Below are positions 39,994 to 51,546 of a stretch of 64,000 nucleotides of DNA, piece by piece (the first letter of the stretch is position 1; every line of letters starts with the position of its first letter). The stretch spans positions 496,001 through 560,000 of the forward strand of contig NZ_FOVG01000002.1 in NCBI RefSeq assembly GCF_900115075.1, in the 5' to 3' direction. A program made the position numbers and the translations under genes. Source of the stretch: Candidatus Pantoea varia. GTDB taxonomy: Bacteria > Pseudomonadota > Gammaproteobacteria > Enterobacterales > Enterobacteriaceae. Under the pieces are notes generated by a model. It was not told the origin of the DNA and ran no database searches. It saw only the letters and a program-made list of their open reading frames with translations.

Positions 39994-40019
39994 AAAAAAA
40001 AGCCGGCTCAGCGCCGGCT
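39994..40019 (-). terminator. Terminator of map
   Basis: On the minus strand AGCCGGC / GCCGGCT arms (7 bp, 5-base loop) are followed by about eight T, 20 bp past the map stop and just before the glnD start. glnD therefore probably has its own promoter or depends on readthrough. Confidence 0.9.
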
Positions 40020-40037
40020 TGATCTGTTTTGGGGGAA

Positions 40038-40832
40038 TTACCCTTCGGCGACGAGCACAGCAGGCAGCGTGTCGTCTTTGCGCAGGGTTAAAATCTCACA
40101 GCCGTTTTCCGTCACCACAATAGTATGCTCATACTGCGCGGACAAGCTGCGATCTTTGGTTTTTACCGTCCAGCCATCTTTCATGGTGCGGATGCGGTAA
40201 TCCCCGGCATTGACCATCGGTTCTACCGTGAAGGTCATGCCCGCCTGGAGTACCACGCCGCTATCATCGGCATCGTAATGCAGCACCTGAGGCTCTTCGT
40301 GAAACCCCTTGCCGATGCCGTGACCGCAATATTCGCGCACCACAGAGAAGTCGTTCGCTTCAACATACTTCTGGATAGCACGACCCAACTCGCGCAGGCG
40401 GATGCCGGGCTTAATCAGACGCAGGGAAAGATAGAGGCTCTCCTGCGTGACGCGGCACAGGCGTTCGCCCTGAATAGTGGGTTTACCGACAATGAACATC
40501 TTCGAGGTATCGCCGTGGTATTCATCTTTAATCACGGTGACATCGATATTGACGATATCGCCATCTTTCAGAGGGCGATCATCACTGGGAATCCCGTGGC
40601 ACACCACTTCGTTCACCGAGATGCAGACCGACTTCGGAAAACCGTGATAGCCGAGGCAGGCAGAGACGGCCTGTTGCTTCTGCGTGATGTGTTCGTGGCA
40701 GATGCGGTCCAGCTCGCCGGTGGTTACACCCGGTTGAACATGAGGCTCGATCATCTCCAGCACTTCGGCGGCCAGTCGGCCCGCGACGCGCATTTTTTCG
40801 ATTTCTTCAGGGGTTTTAATTGAAATTGCCAT
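40038..40832 (-). CDS. map: Methionine aminopeptidase, type I
   Basis: Removes the initiator methionine from nascent proteins. It has 264 residues, equal to E. coli. The five metal ligands are visible as Asp in VNIDVTVIKDEYHGDTS (two), His in YCGHGIGKGFHEEP, and Glu in TVEPM and YEHTIVVTENG. The ATG at 40832 (MAISIKTPEEIE) is chosen over one five codons upstream. It is divergent from rpsB. Confidence 0.98.
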   Translation of the reverse strand: MAISIKTPEEIEKMRVAGRLAAEVLEMIEPHVQPGVTTGELDRICHEHITQKQQAVSACLGYHGFPKSVCISVNEVVCHGIPSDDRPLKDGDIVNIDVTVIKDEYHGDTSKMFIVGKPTIQGERLCRVTQESLYLSLRLIKPGIRLRELGRAIQKYVEANDFSVVREYCGHGIGKGFHEEPQVLHYDADDSGVVLQAGMTFTVEPMVNAGDYRIRTMKDGWTVKTKDRSLSAQYEHTIVVTENGCEILTLRKDDTLPAVLVAEG

Positions 40833-40950
40833 TAAATTAATCCGCATTTGTCGAAATTTTCGACAATAATAAGTTCTGTGCTGTCATGTTAGCAGCCAGC
40901 AAATGGGCTGCCAAATAGAGAACGCGCAGGCTTCGGTCAGCGATCATTTA

Positions 40951-41876
<926 letters not shown>

Positions 41877-41921
41877 TAAGGTTTGCTCTGCATAAGAGCC
41901 CTTAGCATTCAGATGTGATCT

Positions 41922-41953
41922 GTAAGGGGCCTATACTGGCCCCTTTATTTTAT
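41922..41953 (+). terminator. Attenuator/terminator between rpsB and tsf
   Basis: AAGGGGCC / GGCCCCTT, 8-bp stem, 6-base loop, then TATTTTAT. In E. coli a similar site lets part of the transcription stop before tsf. Confidence 0.8.
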
Positions 41954-42057
41954 CTAAGTCTGTCACGCCCCCAACCGGACGGCGGGACAGAGTAAATTTT
42001 CCGCAAATAAGTGTCTGCTGGTGCAAACGTACTCAGGCACGAACCGAGGATTCTGGA

Positions 42058-42909
42058 ATGGCTGACATTACCGCTGCATTGGTAAAAGAACTGCGCGAGC
42101 GTACTGGCGCTGGCATGATGGATTGCAAAAAAGCGCTGACTGAAGCGAACGGCGACATTGAGCTGGCGATTGAGAACATGCGTAAGTCTGGCGCAATCAA
42201 GGCAGCGAAAAAAGCAGGCAACGTTGCTGCTGATGGCGTAATCAAAACCAAGATCGTTGGCGACTACGGCGTGATTCTGGAAGTTAACTGCCAGACTGAC
42301 TTCGTAGCAAAAGATGGTGGTTTCCAGGCGTTCGCAGACAAAGTTCTGGAAGCGGCTGCAGCGAATCGCGTTACCGACGTTGAAGTTCTGAAAGCGCAGT
42401 TCGAAGAAGAGCGCGTTGCACTGGTTGCTAAAATCGGTGAGAACATCAACATCCGTCGCGTTGCAATCCTGGAAGGCGCAGAGCTGGGCAGCTACCTGCA
42501 CGGCGCGCGTATCGGCGTTCTGGTTTCAGCGAAAGGCGCTAACGAAGATCTGATCAAACAGATCGCAATGCACGTTGCAGCAAGCAAGCCTGAATTCGTT
42601 AAGCCAGAAGACGTTTCTGCTGACGTGGTTGATAAAGAGTACCAGGTTCAGCTGGACATCGCGATGCAGTCTGGCAAGCCAAAAGAGATCGCAGAGAAGA
42701 TGGTTGAAGGCCGTATGAAGAAATTCACCGGCGAAGTTTCTCTGACGGGTCAGGCTTTCGTTATCGACCCAAGCAAAACCGTTGGCCAGGCTCTGAAAGA
42801 GCAGGGCGCTGACGTCATCAACTTCATCCGCTTCGAAGTGGGTGAAGGCATCGAGAAAGTTGAGTCTGACTTCGCTGCAGAAGTTGCAGCAATGTCCAAA
42901 CAGTCTTAA
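42058..42909 (+). CDS. tsf: Elongation factor Ts
   Basis: The guanine-nucleotide exchange factor of EF-Tu. It has 283 residues, equal to E. coli. The N-terminal UBA-like domain ([19 protein letters not shown]) and the conserved TDFVAKD, which touches the EF-Tu Mg2+ site, are present. Codon use is highly biased, as for rpsB. It is cotranscribed with rpsB through a partial terminator. Confidence 0.98.
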   Translation: MADITAALVKELRERTGAGMMDCKKALTEANGDIELAIENMRKSGAIKAAKKAGNVAADGVIKTKIVGDYGVILEVNCQTDFVAKDGGFQAFADKVLEAAAANRVTDVEVLKAQFEEERVALVAKIGENINIRRVAILEGAELGSYLHGARIGVLVSAKGANEDLIKQIAMHVAASKPEFVKPEDVSADVVDKEYQVQLDIAMQSGKPKEIAEKMVEGRMKKFTGEVSLTGQAFVIDPSKTVGQALKEQGADVINFIRFEVGEGIEKVESDFAAEVAAMSKQS

Positions 42910-42918
42910 TGCTCTGAA

Positions 42919-42946
42919 AGAACCGCCAGATGGCGGTTCTTTTTTG
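42919..42946 (+). terminator. Intrinsic terminator of tsf
   Basis: AGAACCGCC with GGCGGTTCT forms at least nine base pairs around a short loop, followed by six T. Confidence 0.93.
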
Positions 42947-43069
42947 TCTGTGAATCGCCACAGACGACACGTTTTCAGTTTCATCCCAATAGCATTTTCT
43001 TTGCAGTAAGCGGATGATCGATCAGAATTTACTTCTCCTTTACACCCAATCTTCCAGGAAGAACTGACC

Positions 43070-43795
43070 ATGGCGACCAACGCAAAACCTGTTTATCAAC
43101 GTATCCTGCTTAAACTCAGCGGCGAAGCCCTGCAAGGCGCTGAAGGTTTTGGTATCGACGCGAGTGTGCTTGACCGAATGGCACAAGAGGTAAAAGAGCT
43201 GGTTGAACTGGGTATCCAGGTTGGCGTGGTGATTGGCGGAGGAAACCTGTTCCGTGGAGCGAGCCTCCAGCAGGCTGGTATGAACCGCGTCGTGGGTGAC
43301 CACATGGGTATGCTGGCGACCGTGATGAACGGCCTGGCGATGCGTGATGCACTGCACCGCGCCTATGTGAATGCACGCCTGATGTCAGCGATTCCACTGA
43401 ATGGCGTCTGTGACAACTACAGCTGGGCAGAAGCAATCAGCCTGCTGCGTAACAACCGCGTGGTGATTTTCTCCGCCGGTACCGGCAACCCGTTCTTCAC
43501 CACCGACTCTGCGGCGTGTCTGCGCGGCATTGAGATTGAAGCGGACGTGGTGCTGAAAGCGACCAAAGTTGACGGCGTCTACTCTGCGGATCCGGTGAAA
43601 AGCCCGGACGCAACGCTGTATGAGCAACTGACCTATGCTGAAGTGCTGGATCAGGAGCTGAAAGTGATGGATCTGGCGGCCTTTACCCTGGCGCGTGACC
43701 ACAAATTACCTATCCGTGTTTTCAACATGAATAAACCTGGCGCACTGCGTCGCGTAGTGATGGGTGAAAAAGAAGGCACCCTGATTACGCATTAA
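43070..43795 (+). CDS. pyrH: UMP kinase
   Basis: Phosphorylates UMP to UDP; a hexameric bacterial-type kinase of the amino-acid-kinase fold, activated by GTP and inhibited by UTP. It has 241 residues. The N-terminal [19 protein letters not shown] loop and [17 protein letters not shown] near the C-terminus are diagnostic. ATG at 43070 follows CCAGGAAGA. It has its own upstream region after the tsf terminator. Confidence 0.98.
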   Translation: MATNAKPVYQRILLKLSGEALQGAEGFGIDASVLDRMAQEVKELVELGIQVGVVIGGGNLFRGASLQQAGMNRVVGDHMGMLATVMNGLAMRDALHRAYVNARLMSAIPLNGVCDNYSWAEAISLLRNNRVVIFSAGTGNPFFTTDSAACLRGIEIEADVVLKATKVDGVYSADPVKSPDATLYEQLTYAEVLDQELKVMDLAAFTLARDHKLPIRVFNMNKPGALRRVVMGEKEGTLITH

Positions 43796-43831
43796 TACCC
43801 GAGGCGAGATAAAATAAGGTATATTCTGTCA

Positions 43832-43882
43832 GCGCGATGATAATGCATCGCGCACCAGTCAGGATTATCGATGATTATCGAT
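43832..43882 (+). other. frr leader hairpin and 10-bp tandem repeat
   Basis: A perfect 8-bp stem GCGCGATG (43832-43839) / CATCGCGC (43846-43853) is followed by two exact copies of GATTATCGAT (43863-43882). Both lie in the leader between pyrH and the frr start. No protein-coding explanation is apparent. Confidence 0.6.
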
Positions 43883-43938
43883 CCCGCTTCCGGTTATGCC
43901 GGAACTGGCCAGGTCAAACCGAATCCAAGGGTTTCAAC

Positions 43939-44496
43939 GTGATTAACGACATCAAAAAAGATGCTGACACGCGCATGGAAAAATGCGTTGAAGCATTCAA
44001 AACTACCATCAGCAAAGTGCGCACCGGTCGTGCTTCACCTTCGCTGCTTGACGGCATCGTCGTCGAATATTACGGCACGCCGACGCCACTGCGTCAGCTG
44101 GCTTCTGTCACTGTGGAAGATTCACGCACGCTGAAAATCAACGTGTTTGATCGTTCACTGAGTCCGGCAGTCGAAAAAGCGATCATGAAGTCCGATCTCG
44201 GTCTGAACCCAAGTTCAGCCGGTACCGACATCCGTGTTCCGCTGCCTGCACTGACAGAAGAGCGTCGTAAAGATCTGATTAAAATCGTGCGCGGCGAAGC
44301 CGAGCAGGGCCGTGTGTCGGTACGTAACGTCCGTCGCGATGCCAACGATAAGATCAAAGCGCTGCTGAAAGATAAAGAGATCAGCGAAGACGACGAACGT
44401 CGTGCGCAGGATGAAGTACAAAAAATGACTGATGCGTACATCAAGAAAGTTGATGCTGCACTGTCAGAAAAAGAGACGGAGCTGATGGATTTCTAA
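43939..44496 (+). CDS. frr: Ribosome recycling factor
   Basis: With EF-G, splits post-termination ribosomes. It has 185 residues, equal to E. coli. The start is GTG at 43939 ([15 protein letters not shown]), six bases after AAGGG; an open frame to 43837 has no similarity. Conserved [16 protein letters not shown] and [13 protein letters not shown] mark the three-helix bundle. Confidence 0.97.
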   Translation: MINDIKKDADTRMEKCVEAFKTTISKVRTGRASPSLLDGIVVEYYGTPTPLRQLASVTVEDSRTLKINVFDRSLSPAVEKAIMKSDLGLNPSSAGTDIRVPLPALTEERRKDLIKIVRGEAEQGRVSVRNVRRDANDKIKALLKDKEISEDDERRAQDEVQKMTDAYIKKVDAALSEKETELMDF

Positions 44497-44513
44497 TCCC
44501 ATCACTGCCGGAC

Positions 44514-44565
44514 AAAACGCCGTACAGAGAGGTATTCGTATGAATGCGACATCTGGCGGCGTTTT
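44514..44565 (+). terminator. Long-loop stem after frr
   Basis: AAAACGCCG (44514-44522) pairs perfectly with CGGCGTTTT (44557-44565) across a 34-base loop. The right arm ends in four T. It lies where a frr terminator is expected, but the loop is long and contains a ribosome-binding site and ATG, so its role may be regulatory. Confidence 0.5.
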
Positions 44566-44611
44566 ACATTGTGCCTGTCGGCACGCTGACTTCACACGGA
44601 TAGCCTCATGA
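44540..44611 (+). CDS. Putative 23-residue upstream ORF overlapping dxr
   Basis: ATG at 44540 is preceded by AGAGAGG at good distance; 23 codons follow and end at TGA overlapping the dxr ATG (ATGA), the arrangement of translationally coupled leaders. The peptide ([20 protein letters not shown] plus three residues) resembles nothing I know. Chance ORFs of this size are common, so this is tentative. Confidence 0.3.
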   Translation: MNATSGGVLHCACRHADFTRIAS

Positions 44612-45804
44612 AGCGATTAACTCTGCTGGGATCCACCGGCTCGATCGGCACCAGTACGCTGGCGGTGGTTCGCGCCAACCCGGCGCTTTATCAGATTACG
44701 GCGCTGGTTGCCGGCCATAACGTAGCGCTGATGGCCGAACAGTGTGCGGCCTTTACGCCGCGTTACGCCTGCATGGCAGACGAGGTATCCGCCGCGGCGC
44801 TGCGTGAGCGACTGAGAGCAATCAGCGTCAATACTGAAGTGCTCTCCGGCGTTCAGGCAGCCTGTGAGCTGGCCGCGCTGGATGAGGTGGATCAAGTGAT
44901 GGCGGCAATTGTCGGCGCGTCAGGGTTGCTGCCGACGCTGGCGGCCATTCGTGCCGGGAAAACAGTGCTGCTGGCTAACAAAGAATCGCTTGTCACCTGC
45001 GGCCGTTTGTTTATGGAGTCGGTGCGTCATCATAACGCTCAGTTACTACCGGTCGACAGTGAGCATAACGCCATTTTTCAGAGTTTACCGGCTACCATCC
45101 AGCATCAGTTAGGTTACGCTGACCTGCGGGATAATGGCATTGAGTCGATTATCCTTACGGGATCGGGTGGTCCTTTTCGTGACACAGATTTAGCGGATCT
45201 GAGCGCTATGTCGCCGGATCAGGCCTGTGCACATCCGAATTGGTCGATGGGGAGAAAAATCTCTGTCGATTCGGCCACCATGATGAATAAAGGCCTTGAG
45301 TACATTGAAGCCCGTTGGTTGTTTAATGCCAGCGCAGCGCAGATGGAAGTGATCCTTCACCCACAGTCGGTGATTCACTCCATGGTGCGATACTGCGATG
45401 GCAGCGTGCTGGCTCAGTTAGGTTCTCCCGATATGCGTACGCCCATTGCCCACAGCATGGCCTGGCCTTCGCGCATCAATGCAGGCGTGACGCCGCTGGA
45501 TTTTACCCGCATGTCGGCGCTTTCTTTTGCAGAACCTGATTTTAGTCGCTATCCCTGTCTGAAGCTGGCCATCGATGCCTGTGACGCAGGGCAGGCGGCG
45601 ACCACCACGCTGAATGCTGCCAATGAGGTTGCCGTCGCGGCTTTCCTGAATCACCAGATCCGCTTCACCGACATTGCCTCGCTTAATAGTGCGGTGATGG
45701 CGGCACAAGTGTGTCCGGAGCCGGATTCGGTGGACGCTGTCCTTGAAATCGATCGTACTGCGCGCGCGCTGGCGACAGAAATGTTGCCGCGCTTCACGTC
45801 GTAA
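44608..45804 (+). CDS. dxr: 1-deoxy-D-xylulose 5-phosphate reductoisomerase
   Basis: The committed step of the MEP isoprenoid pathway, using NADPH and a divalent metal; the target of fosmidomycin. It has 398 residues, equal to E. coli. The NADPH fold begins [13 protein letters not shown]; metal ligands lie in [12 protein letters not shown] and in [13 protein letters not shown]; the flexible loop is [18 protein letters not shown]. It precedes uppS, which uses the downstream product. Confidence 0.98.
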   Translation: MKRLTLLGSTGSIGTSTLAVVRANPALYQITALVAGHNVALMAEQCAAFTPRYACMADEVSAAALRERLRAISVNTEVLSGVQAACELAALDEVDQVMAAIVGASGLLPTLAAIRAGKTVLLANKESLVTCGRLFMESVRHHNAQLLPVDSEHNAIFQSLPATIQHQLGYADLRDNGIESIILTGSGGPFRDTDLADLSAMSPDQACAHPNWSMGRKISVDSATMMNKGLEYIEARWLFNASAAQMEVILHPQSVIHSMVRYCDGSVLAQLGSPDMRTPIAHSMAWPSRINAGVTPLDFTRMSALSFAEPDFSRYPCLKLAIDACDAGQAATTTLNAANEVAVAAFLNHQIRFTDIASLNSAVMAAQVCPEPDSVDAVLEIDRTARALATEMLPRFTS

Positions 45805-45825
45805 TGCCGATCGATATGAGGCCAT

Positions 45826-45854
45826 TTGTTCGCTTCAGGTGAAAATGGTATAGT
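45826..45854 (+). promoter_or_regulatory. Promoter of uppS-cdsA-rseP
   Basis: TTGTTC (45826-45831), 17-bp spacer and TATAGT (45849-45854) with an extended -10 TGG before it. It lies just past the dxr stop, so the downstream genes can be expressed independently. Two inverted repeats follow in the leader: CACCGAATTCGGTG at 45880-45893, and CCCGGCAC/GTGTCGGG nearby. Confidence 0.65.
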
Positions 45855-45985
45855 CGCTGGCTCGCGTTTCACGGTCTGTCACCGAATTCGGTGTGGCCCG
45901 GCACTGAGAGTGTGTCGGGATTTGAATCGGGCGCAATGTATTCAGAAACCACAGCATTTCTGATGAAAGGAATTGGTTAAGCGTT

Positions 45986-46738
45986 ATGTCGTCTAACAAT
46001 CAAAACAACACTGATGACCAGCAGGGAAACGGTCCGCGCCACGTCGCTATCATCATGGATGGCAATGGTCGCTGGGCCAAAAATCAGGGAAAATTGCGTA
46101 TTTCAGGCCACAGAGCGGGCGTTAAATCGGTACGCCGTGCCGTCAGCTTTGCGGTCAGTAACAATCTTGAAGCCCTGACGCTTTACGCCTTCAGCAGTGA
46201 AAACTGGAGTCGTCCGGCGCAGGAAGTCACCGCGTTAATGGAACTGTTTGTCTGGGCGCTCGATAGTGAAGTGAAGAGCCTGCACAAACATAATGTTCGC
46301 TTACGCGTCATTGGCGATACCAGCCGTTTCAGCCCGCGTATTCAGGAACGTATTCGCCGTTCTGAGACGCTGACCGCAAATAATAGTGGCCTGACGCTCA
46401 ACATTGCTGCCAACTATGGCGGCCGTTGGGATATTATCGAAGGCGTGAAAAAACTGGCTGAACAGGTTCAGGAAGGATTACTGCGACCTGACCAGATTAC
46501 CGAAGAGAGCCTGACGTCGCAGCTCTGTATGCAGGAGCTGGCGCCAGTGGATTTAGTGATAAGGACCGGGGGAGAGCATCGGATTAGCAACTTCCTGCTG
46601 TGGCAGATTGCCTATGCTGAATTCTATTTTACCGATGTGCTCTGGCCGGATTTCGATGAACACGTTTTTGAAGGTGCACTGAATGCATTCTCTCTGCGGG
46701 AGCGTCGCTTTGGCGGCGCTGCACCAGGCGGCGCCTGA
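45986..46738 (+). CDS. uppS: Undecaprenyl diphosphate synthase (cis-prenyltransferase)
   Basis: Extends farnesyl diphosphate with eight isopentenyl units in cis, giving the lipid carrier for peptidoglycan and O-antigen. It has 250 residues. The catalytic Asp25 is in IIMDGNGRWAK; the C-terminal DLVIRTGGEHRISNFLLWQ holds the IPP-binding residues. The N-terminus is hydrophilic and Asn/Gln-rich. cdsA begins 18 bp later. Confidence 0.97.
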   Translation: MSSNNQNNTDDQQGNGPRHVAIIMDGNGRWAKNQGKLRISGHRAGVKSVRRAVSFAVSNNLEALTLYAFSSENWSRPAQEVTALMELFVWALDSEVKSLHKHNVRLRVIGDTSRFSPRIQERIRRSETLTANNSGLTLNIAANYGGRWDIIEGVKKLAEQVQEGLLRPDQITEESLTSQLCMQELAPVDLVIRTGGEHRISNFLLWQIAYAEFYFTDVLWPDFDEHVFEGALNAFSLRERRFGGAAPGGA

Positions 46739-46756
46739 GCAATCTGGGGGTAACCT

Positions 46757-47614
46757 TTGCTGAAGTCTCGTCTGATTACCGCGTTGATATTAATTCCGCT
46801 GGTAATAGCTGCACTGTTCTGGTTACCGCCTGTTGGCTTCGCCCTGACAACCATCGTTATCTGCATGCTGGCAGCCTGGGAATGGGGTCAGTTTGCAGGG
46901 ATGGCATCACGGCAACAGCGCGTCTGGCTGGCTGTACTTTGTGGTCTGCTGCTGGCGCTGATGCAGTTTACGCTGCCCCCTTATCAACACACGGTGCATC
47001 TGCCACAGATCGCGACACCGCTTTGGGCGTCGCTGGTGTGGTGGGTCGTGGCACTGCTGCTGGTGCTTACCTATCCCGCTTCTGCGGCCTTCTGGCGCCA
47101 TTCTCGTCCACTTCGCTTACTGTTTGGCGTATTAACGCTGGTGCCCTTTTTCTGGGGCATGGTGGCGCTGCGTCAGTATCACTATGAAACTGATCACTTC
47201 GCCGGTGCCTGGTGGCTGCTATTTGTGCTGCTGCTGGTGTGGGGAGCGGATTCAGGTGCCTATATGTTTGGCAAGATGTTCGGCAAGCACAAGCTGGCAC
47301 CGAAGGTCTCACCAGGCAAAACCTGGGAAGGCTTCCTGGGCGGTCTGGTTTCATCGGCGTTGATTGCGTTGCTGTTTGCCTCGCTGGCTCCGCTGACGGT
47401 CTCAACCGGCACACTGGTGATTTGCGCGGTTATCGCAACGCTGGCCTCCGTGCTGGGAGACCTCACTGAGAGTATGTTCAAGCGTGAAGCGGGTATCAAA
47501 GACAGTGGCAATCTGATCCCCGGTCATGGCGGCATGCTTGATCGCATTGATAGTCTGACTGCGGCGGTGCCGGTGTTTGCCTGTTTATTGCTGCTGGTGT
47601 TCCGCACCCTTTAA
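46757..47614 (+). CDS. cdsA: Phosphatidate cytidylyltransferase
   Basis: Makes CDP-diacylglycerol, the precursor of all phospholipids, in the inner membrane. It has 285 residues, equal to E. coli, with about eight hydrophobic segments. The signature SVLGDLTESMFKREAGIKDS followed by LIPGHGGMLDRIDS is complete. The start is TTG at 46757 after GGGGGT. It is packed between uppS and rseP (18- and 12-bp gaps). Confidence 0.97.
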   Translation: MLKSRLITALILIPLVIAALFWLPPVGFALTTIVICMLAAWEWGQFAGMASRQQRVWLAVLCGLLLALMQFTLPPYQHTVHLPQIATPLWASLVWWVVALLLVLTYPASAAFWRHSRPLRLLFGVLTLVPFFWGMVALRQYHYETDHFAGAWWLLFVLLLVWGADSGAYMFGKMFGKHKLAPKVSPGKTWEGFLGGLVSSALIALLFASLAPLTVSTGTLVICAVIATLASVLGDLTESMFKREAGIKDSGNLIPGHGGMLDRIDSLTAAVPVFACLLLLVFRTL

Positions 47615-47626
47615 GGACAGGCAAAG

Positions 47627-48973
47627 ATGTTGAGCATAATCTGGAGTTTCTTCGCCTTTATCATTGCGCTGGGCGTGTTGATCACCGTTCATGAGTTTGG
47701 CCATTTCTGGGTCGCCCGGCGCTGTGGCGTCAAAGTTGAGCGCTTTTCCATTGGCTTCGGTAAGTCGCTCTGGCAGCGCCGTGACCGCCACGGCACCGAA
47801 TTTGTCATCGCGCTGATTCCCCTCGGCGGCTACGTTAAAATGCTCGACGAACGCGTCGAAAGCGTGCCCGCGGAGCTGCGTCATCAGGCTTTTAATAACA
47901 AAGCCGTCTGGCAGCGCGCCTCAATCATTGCGGCAGGTCCTGTCGCAAACTTCATCTTTGCCATCTTCGCCTACTGGGTTGTGTTTATTCACGGCGTGCC
48001 CGGTGTGCGCCCGGTAATCGGTGAAATTTTAAACGGTTCGGTCGCTGCAGAAGCTCAAATTACGCCCGGCATGGAACTTAAGGCTGTTGACGGTATCGAA
48101 ACGCCTGACTGGGATGCTGTGCGTATGGCGCTGGTGGGTAAAATCGGCGACAGCAGCACGACATTAACGGTTGCCCGGTTTGGCGAGGACGCGACTCAGC
48201 AGAAGCAACTGGATTTGCGTAACTGGCAGTTTGAGCCTGATAAGCAGGATCCGGTCGTCGCATTAGGGATTCAGCCACGCGGTCCGCAAATTGAGACCAC
48301 GCTGGCAGAAGTGCAGGCGAACTCGCCAGCCAGTGAAGCCGGTTTGCAAGCAGGCGACAGGATCGTTAAAGTCGATGGTCAGCCATTATCGCAGTGGCAG
48401 ACTTTTGTCACGCAGGTCCGGGATAATCCCGGCAAAAGCATGGCGCTTGAGGTGGATCGCGGCGGTGAATCAATTGCGCTGACGATGACGCCAGAAGCGA
48501 AAGAGGGCAGTAAAGCGGGCTTTGCGGGAGTGATTCCGCGCATTGTTCCTCTGCCAGAAGAGTACAAGACGGTAAGACAGTATGGCGCGTTTGCGGCAAT
48601 CGGTGAGGCCAGTGTAAAAACCTGGCAGCTGATGAAGCTCACCGTTTCCATGCTGGGCAAGTTAATAACCGGTGATGTGAAGCTGAACAACCTGAGCGGG
48701 CCAATTTCGATTGCGCAGGGTGCAGGTTTGTCAGCAGAGTACGGGTTGATTTATTACCTGATGTTCCTGGCGTTGATTAGCGTCAACCTGGGCATCATCA
48801 ACCTGTTCCCTCTGCCGGTTTTAGATGGTGGGCACTTGCTCTTCCTTGCGATCGAAAAGATCAAAGGCGGACCGGTGTCCGAGCGAGTTCAGGACTTTAG
48901 TTATCGCATCGGCTCGATTTTGCTGGTGCTGTTAATGGGGCTTGCACTTTTCAATGATTTCTCACGTTTGTAA
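47627..48973 (+). CDS. rseP: Site-2 protease RseP (sigma-E regulator)
   Basis: An inner-membrane zinc metalloprotease that cuts anti-sigma factor RseA after DegS, releasing sigma-E, and clears signal peptides. It has 448 residues. Zinc motif HEFGH gives His22, Glu23 and His26; the third ligand is Asp400 in PVLDGGHLL. Two tandem periplasmic PDZ domains lie between about residues 115 and 305. It acts upstream of the degP promoter in this window. Confidence 0.97.
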   Translation: MLSIIWSFFAFIIALGVLITVHEFGHFWVARRCGVKVERFSIGFGKSLWQRRDRHGTEFVIALIPLGGYVKMLDERVESVPAELRHQAFNNKAVWQRASIIAAGPVANFIFAIFAYWVVFIHGVPGVRPVIGEILNGSVAAEAQITPGMELKAVDGIETPDWDAVRMALVGKIGDSSTTLTVARFGEDATQQKQLDLRNWQFEPDKQDPVVALGIQPRGPQIETTLAEVQANSPASEAGLQAGDRIVKVDGQPLSQWQTFVTQVRDNPGKSMALEVDRGGESIALTMTPEAKEGSKAGFAGVIPRIVPLPEEYKTVRQYGAFAAIGEASVKTWQLMKLTVSMLGKLITGDVKLNNLSGPISIAQGAGLSAEYGLIYYLMFLALISVNLGIINLFPLPVLDGGHLLFLAIEKIKGGPVSERVQDFSYRIGSILLVLLMGLALFNDFSRL

Positions 48974-49024
48974 CCGCTGGAACGCGAACATTCGAGGGAT
49001 GTGTTAGGAAAACGCATAACAACG

Positions 49025-51436
49025 ATGGCGATGAAAAAGTTGCTCATAGCGTCGCTGCTGTTTAGCAGCGCCACCGTTTACGGTGCAGACGATTTCGTGG
49101 TGAAGGATATTCATTTCGAAGGGCTGCAGCGAGTCGCCGTCGGCGCGGCTCTGCTGAGCATGCCAGTACGGGTTGGCGATACGGTGAATGACGATGATGT
49201 CAGAAATACCATTCGCTCGCTGTTCGCTACTGGCAACTTTGAGGATGTTCAGGTCCTGCGAGACGGTACAACGCTGATTGTCCAGGTCAAAGAACGTCCT
49301 ACCATTGCCAGCATTACCTTCACCGGTAACAAAGCGGTGAAAGAGGATCAGCTCAAACAAAATCTGGAAGCCTCAGGTGTGCGGGTCGGCGAAGCGCTGG
49401 ACCGTACCACTATCTCTTCTATTGAGAAGGGACTTGAGGATTTCTATTACAGCGTAGGTAAATATACCGCTAACGTGAAAGCCGTGGTCACGCCACTGCC
49501 ACGGAACCGTGTTGATCTGAAACTGGTCTTTACTGAAGGTGTCTCTGCTAAAATTCAGCAGATCAACATCGTGGGTAATAAAGCTTTTAGCTCCGATGAA
49601 CTGATTTCCCGTTTCCAGCTGCGCGATGAAGTGCCATGGTGGAACGTCGTCGGCGATCGTAAATACCAGAAACAGAAACTGGCAGGTGACCTCGAGACCC
49701 TGCGCAGCTTCTATCTGGATCGCGGCTATGCACGTTTCAACATCGATTCGACGCAAGTCAGCCTGACGCCTGATAAAAAAGGCATCTATATCACGGTGAA
49801 CATCACCGAAGGCGACCAGTACAAAATCGCTGGCGTGATCGTGAATGGCAGCATGGCGGGCCATTCCGCAGAAATTGAACATCTGACCAAAATTCCGGCA
49901 GGCGAGCTCTATAACGGCGCCAAAGTCACGAAAATGGAAGATGACATCAAGAAACTGCTGGGCCGTTATGGCTATGCCTATCCGCGTGTCGCAACGCAGC
50001 CAGAAATCAACGACGCCGATAAAACCGTAAAACTGCATATCAACGTGGATGCGGGTAACCGCTACTACGTGCGTAACGTCCGTTTTGAAGGTAATGACAC
50101 GTCTAAAGACTCGGTGTTACGTCGCGAAATGCGTCAGATGGAAGGCGCGTGGCTCGGCAGCGATTTGGTTGAACAGGGTAAAGAGCGTCTGAACCGCACC
50201 GGTTACTTTGAAACCGTCGATGTGGATACTCAGCGTGTGCCAGGTTCGCCGGACCAGGTTGACGTAGTCTACAAGGTTAAAGAGCGTAACACGGGTACCT
50301 TCAACTTCGGCGTCGGCTACGGCACTGAAAGTGGCGTGAGCTTCCAGGTCGGGGTAACGCAGGATAACTGGCTGGGCACCGGTAATACCGTGGGCATCAG
50401 CGGAACCAAAAACGATTACCAGACCTATGCTGAATTCTCGCTTACTGACCCTTACTTCACCGTTGACGGTGTGAGTCTGGGTGGTCGTCTGTTCTACAAC
50501 GACTTTAAAGCGGATAACGCGGACCTTTCTGACTATACCAACAAAAGTTATGGTCTGGACGGCACGCTTGGCTTCCCGGTTAACGAAAACAACACTCTGC
50601 GTGTTGGTCTGGGCTATGTCCATAATGACCTGTCAAACATGCAGCCGCAGGTTGCGATGTGGCGTTATCTTGACTCGGTTGGTAAGCCGCAGCAGATCAA
50701 TGATAAAGGCGAATTCTCAGCAGATGACTTCACCTTTAACTACGGCTGGACTTACAACACTCTGGACCGCGGCTTCTTCCCGACATCCGGTAACCGCACC
50801 AACCTGAATGGCAAGGTGACAATTCCAGGTTCGGATAACAGCTTCTATAAGGCCACGCTGGATAGTCAGCAGTATGTGCCGATTAACCAGGATCGTACCT
50901 GGGTGCTGTTGGGTCGTGGTCGTGTCGGTTATGGTGATGGACTCGGCGGCAAAGAGATGCCGTTCTATGAGAACTTCTACGCGGGTGGTTCAAGCACGGT
51001 TCGTGGCTTCCAGTCCAACACCATTGGACCGAAAGCAGCCTATCTGAATAACAACTCGTCGAACTGCCGAATCGCTGATCCTAATGGCGTCTGTAAGTCT
51101 GACGATGCGGTGGGCGGTAACGCCATGGCGATTGCCAGCCTTGAGCTGATCACGCCAACGCCGTTCCTGAGTGAGAAGTATGCTAACTCGGTTCGTACCT
51201 CGGTGTTTGTCGATGCCGGTACCGCGTGGGATACCCATTGGGAAAATACGGCGGAAACGCGTGCGGCAGGCATTCCTGACTACAGCGATCCAAACAACAT
51301 CCGTGTATCAAGTGGTGTTGCGCTGCAATGGATGTCACCGCTCGGCCCGCTGGTGTTCTCTTACGCCCAGCCGTTTAAGAAAGTCGATGGAGACAAGTCA
51401 GAGCAGTTCCAGTTTAACATTGGTAAAACCTGGTAA
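49025..51436 (+). CDS. bamA: Outer-membrane protein assembly factor BamA
   Basis: The central subunit of the BAM complex that folds beta-barrels into the outer membrane. It has 803 residues (810 in E. coli). Signal peptide [20 protein letters not shown], five POTRA domains (about 21-420), and a 16-strand barrel with the VRGFQ motif in loop 6. A cysteine pair in [11 protein letters not shown] fits the known extracellular loop disulfide. The chain ends FNIGKTW. ATG at 49025 is used; a second ATG two codons on is possible. It precedes its chaperone partner skp. Confidence 0.97.
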   Translation: MAMKKLLIASLLFSSATVYGADDFVVKDIHFEGLQRVAVGAALLSMPVRVGDTVNDDDVRNTIRSLFATGNFEDVQVLRDGTTLIVQVKERPTIASITFTGNKAVKEDQLKQNLEASGVRVGEALDRTTISSIEKGLEDFYYSVGKYTANVKAVVTPLPRNRVDLKLVFTEGVSAKIQQINIVGNKAFSSDELISRFQLRDEVPWWNVVGDRKYQKQKLAGDLETLRSFYLDRGYARFNIDSTQVSLTPDKKGIYITVNITEGDQYKIAGVIVNGSMAGHSAEIEHLTKIPAGELYNGAKVTKMEDDIKKLLGRYGYAYPRVATQPEINDADKTVKLHINVDAGNRYYVRNVRFEGNDTSKDSVLRREMRQMEGAWLGSDLVEQGKERLNRTGYFETVDVDTQRVPGSPDQVDVVYKVKERNTGTFNFGVGYGTESGVSFQVGVTQDNWLGTGNTVGISGTKNDYQTYAEFSLTDPYFTVDGVSLGGRLFYNDFKADNADLSDYTNKSYGLDGTLGFPVNENNTLRVGLGYVHNDLSNMQPQVAMWRYLDSVGKPQQINDKGEFSADDFTFNYGWTYNTLDRGFFPTSGNRTNLNGKVTIPGSDNSFYKATLDSQQYVPINQDRTWVLLGRGRVGYGDGLGGKEMPFYENFYAGGSSTVRGFQSNTIGPKAAYLNNNSSNCRIADPNGVCKSDDAVGGNAMAIASLELITPTPFLSEKYANSVRTSVFVDAGTAWDTHWENTAETRAAGIPDYSDPNNIRVSSGVALQWMSPLGPLVFSYAQPFKKVDGDKSEQFQFNIGKTW

Positions 51437-51546
51437 TGTTCTGAGCATGGATGCATAGCTGAAGTATTGCTGCCGGGCAGCACCTGTTGCTGCTTCGGTG
51501 CAAACACTGTGTCGCTGACACAAACGTTGATGGTAAGGAGTTTATA

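Noticed and set aside
39972..39995. TTG start giving glnD eight more residues
   Set aside because: It would place the start inside the map terminator; the ATG at 39971 follows a purine-rich site.
43001..43028. Possible pyrH promoter TTGCAG-N16-CAGAAT
   Set aside because: Both boxes are weak and the spacer is short; a promoter is likely in this gap but I cannot place it with confidence.
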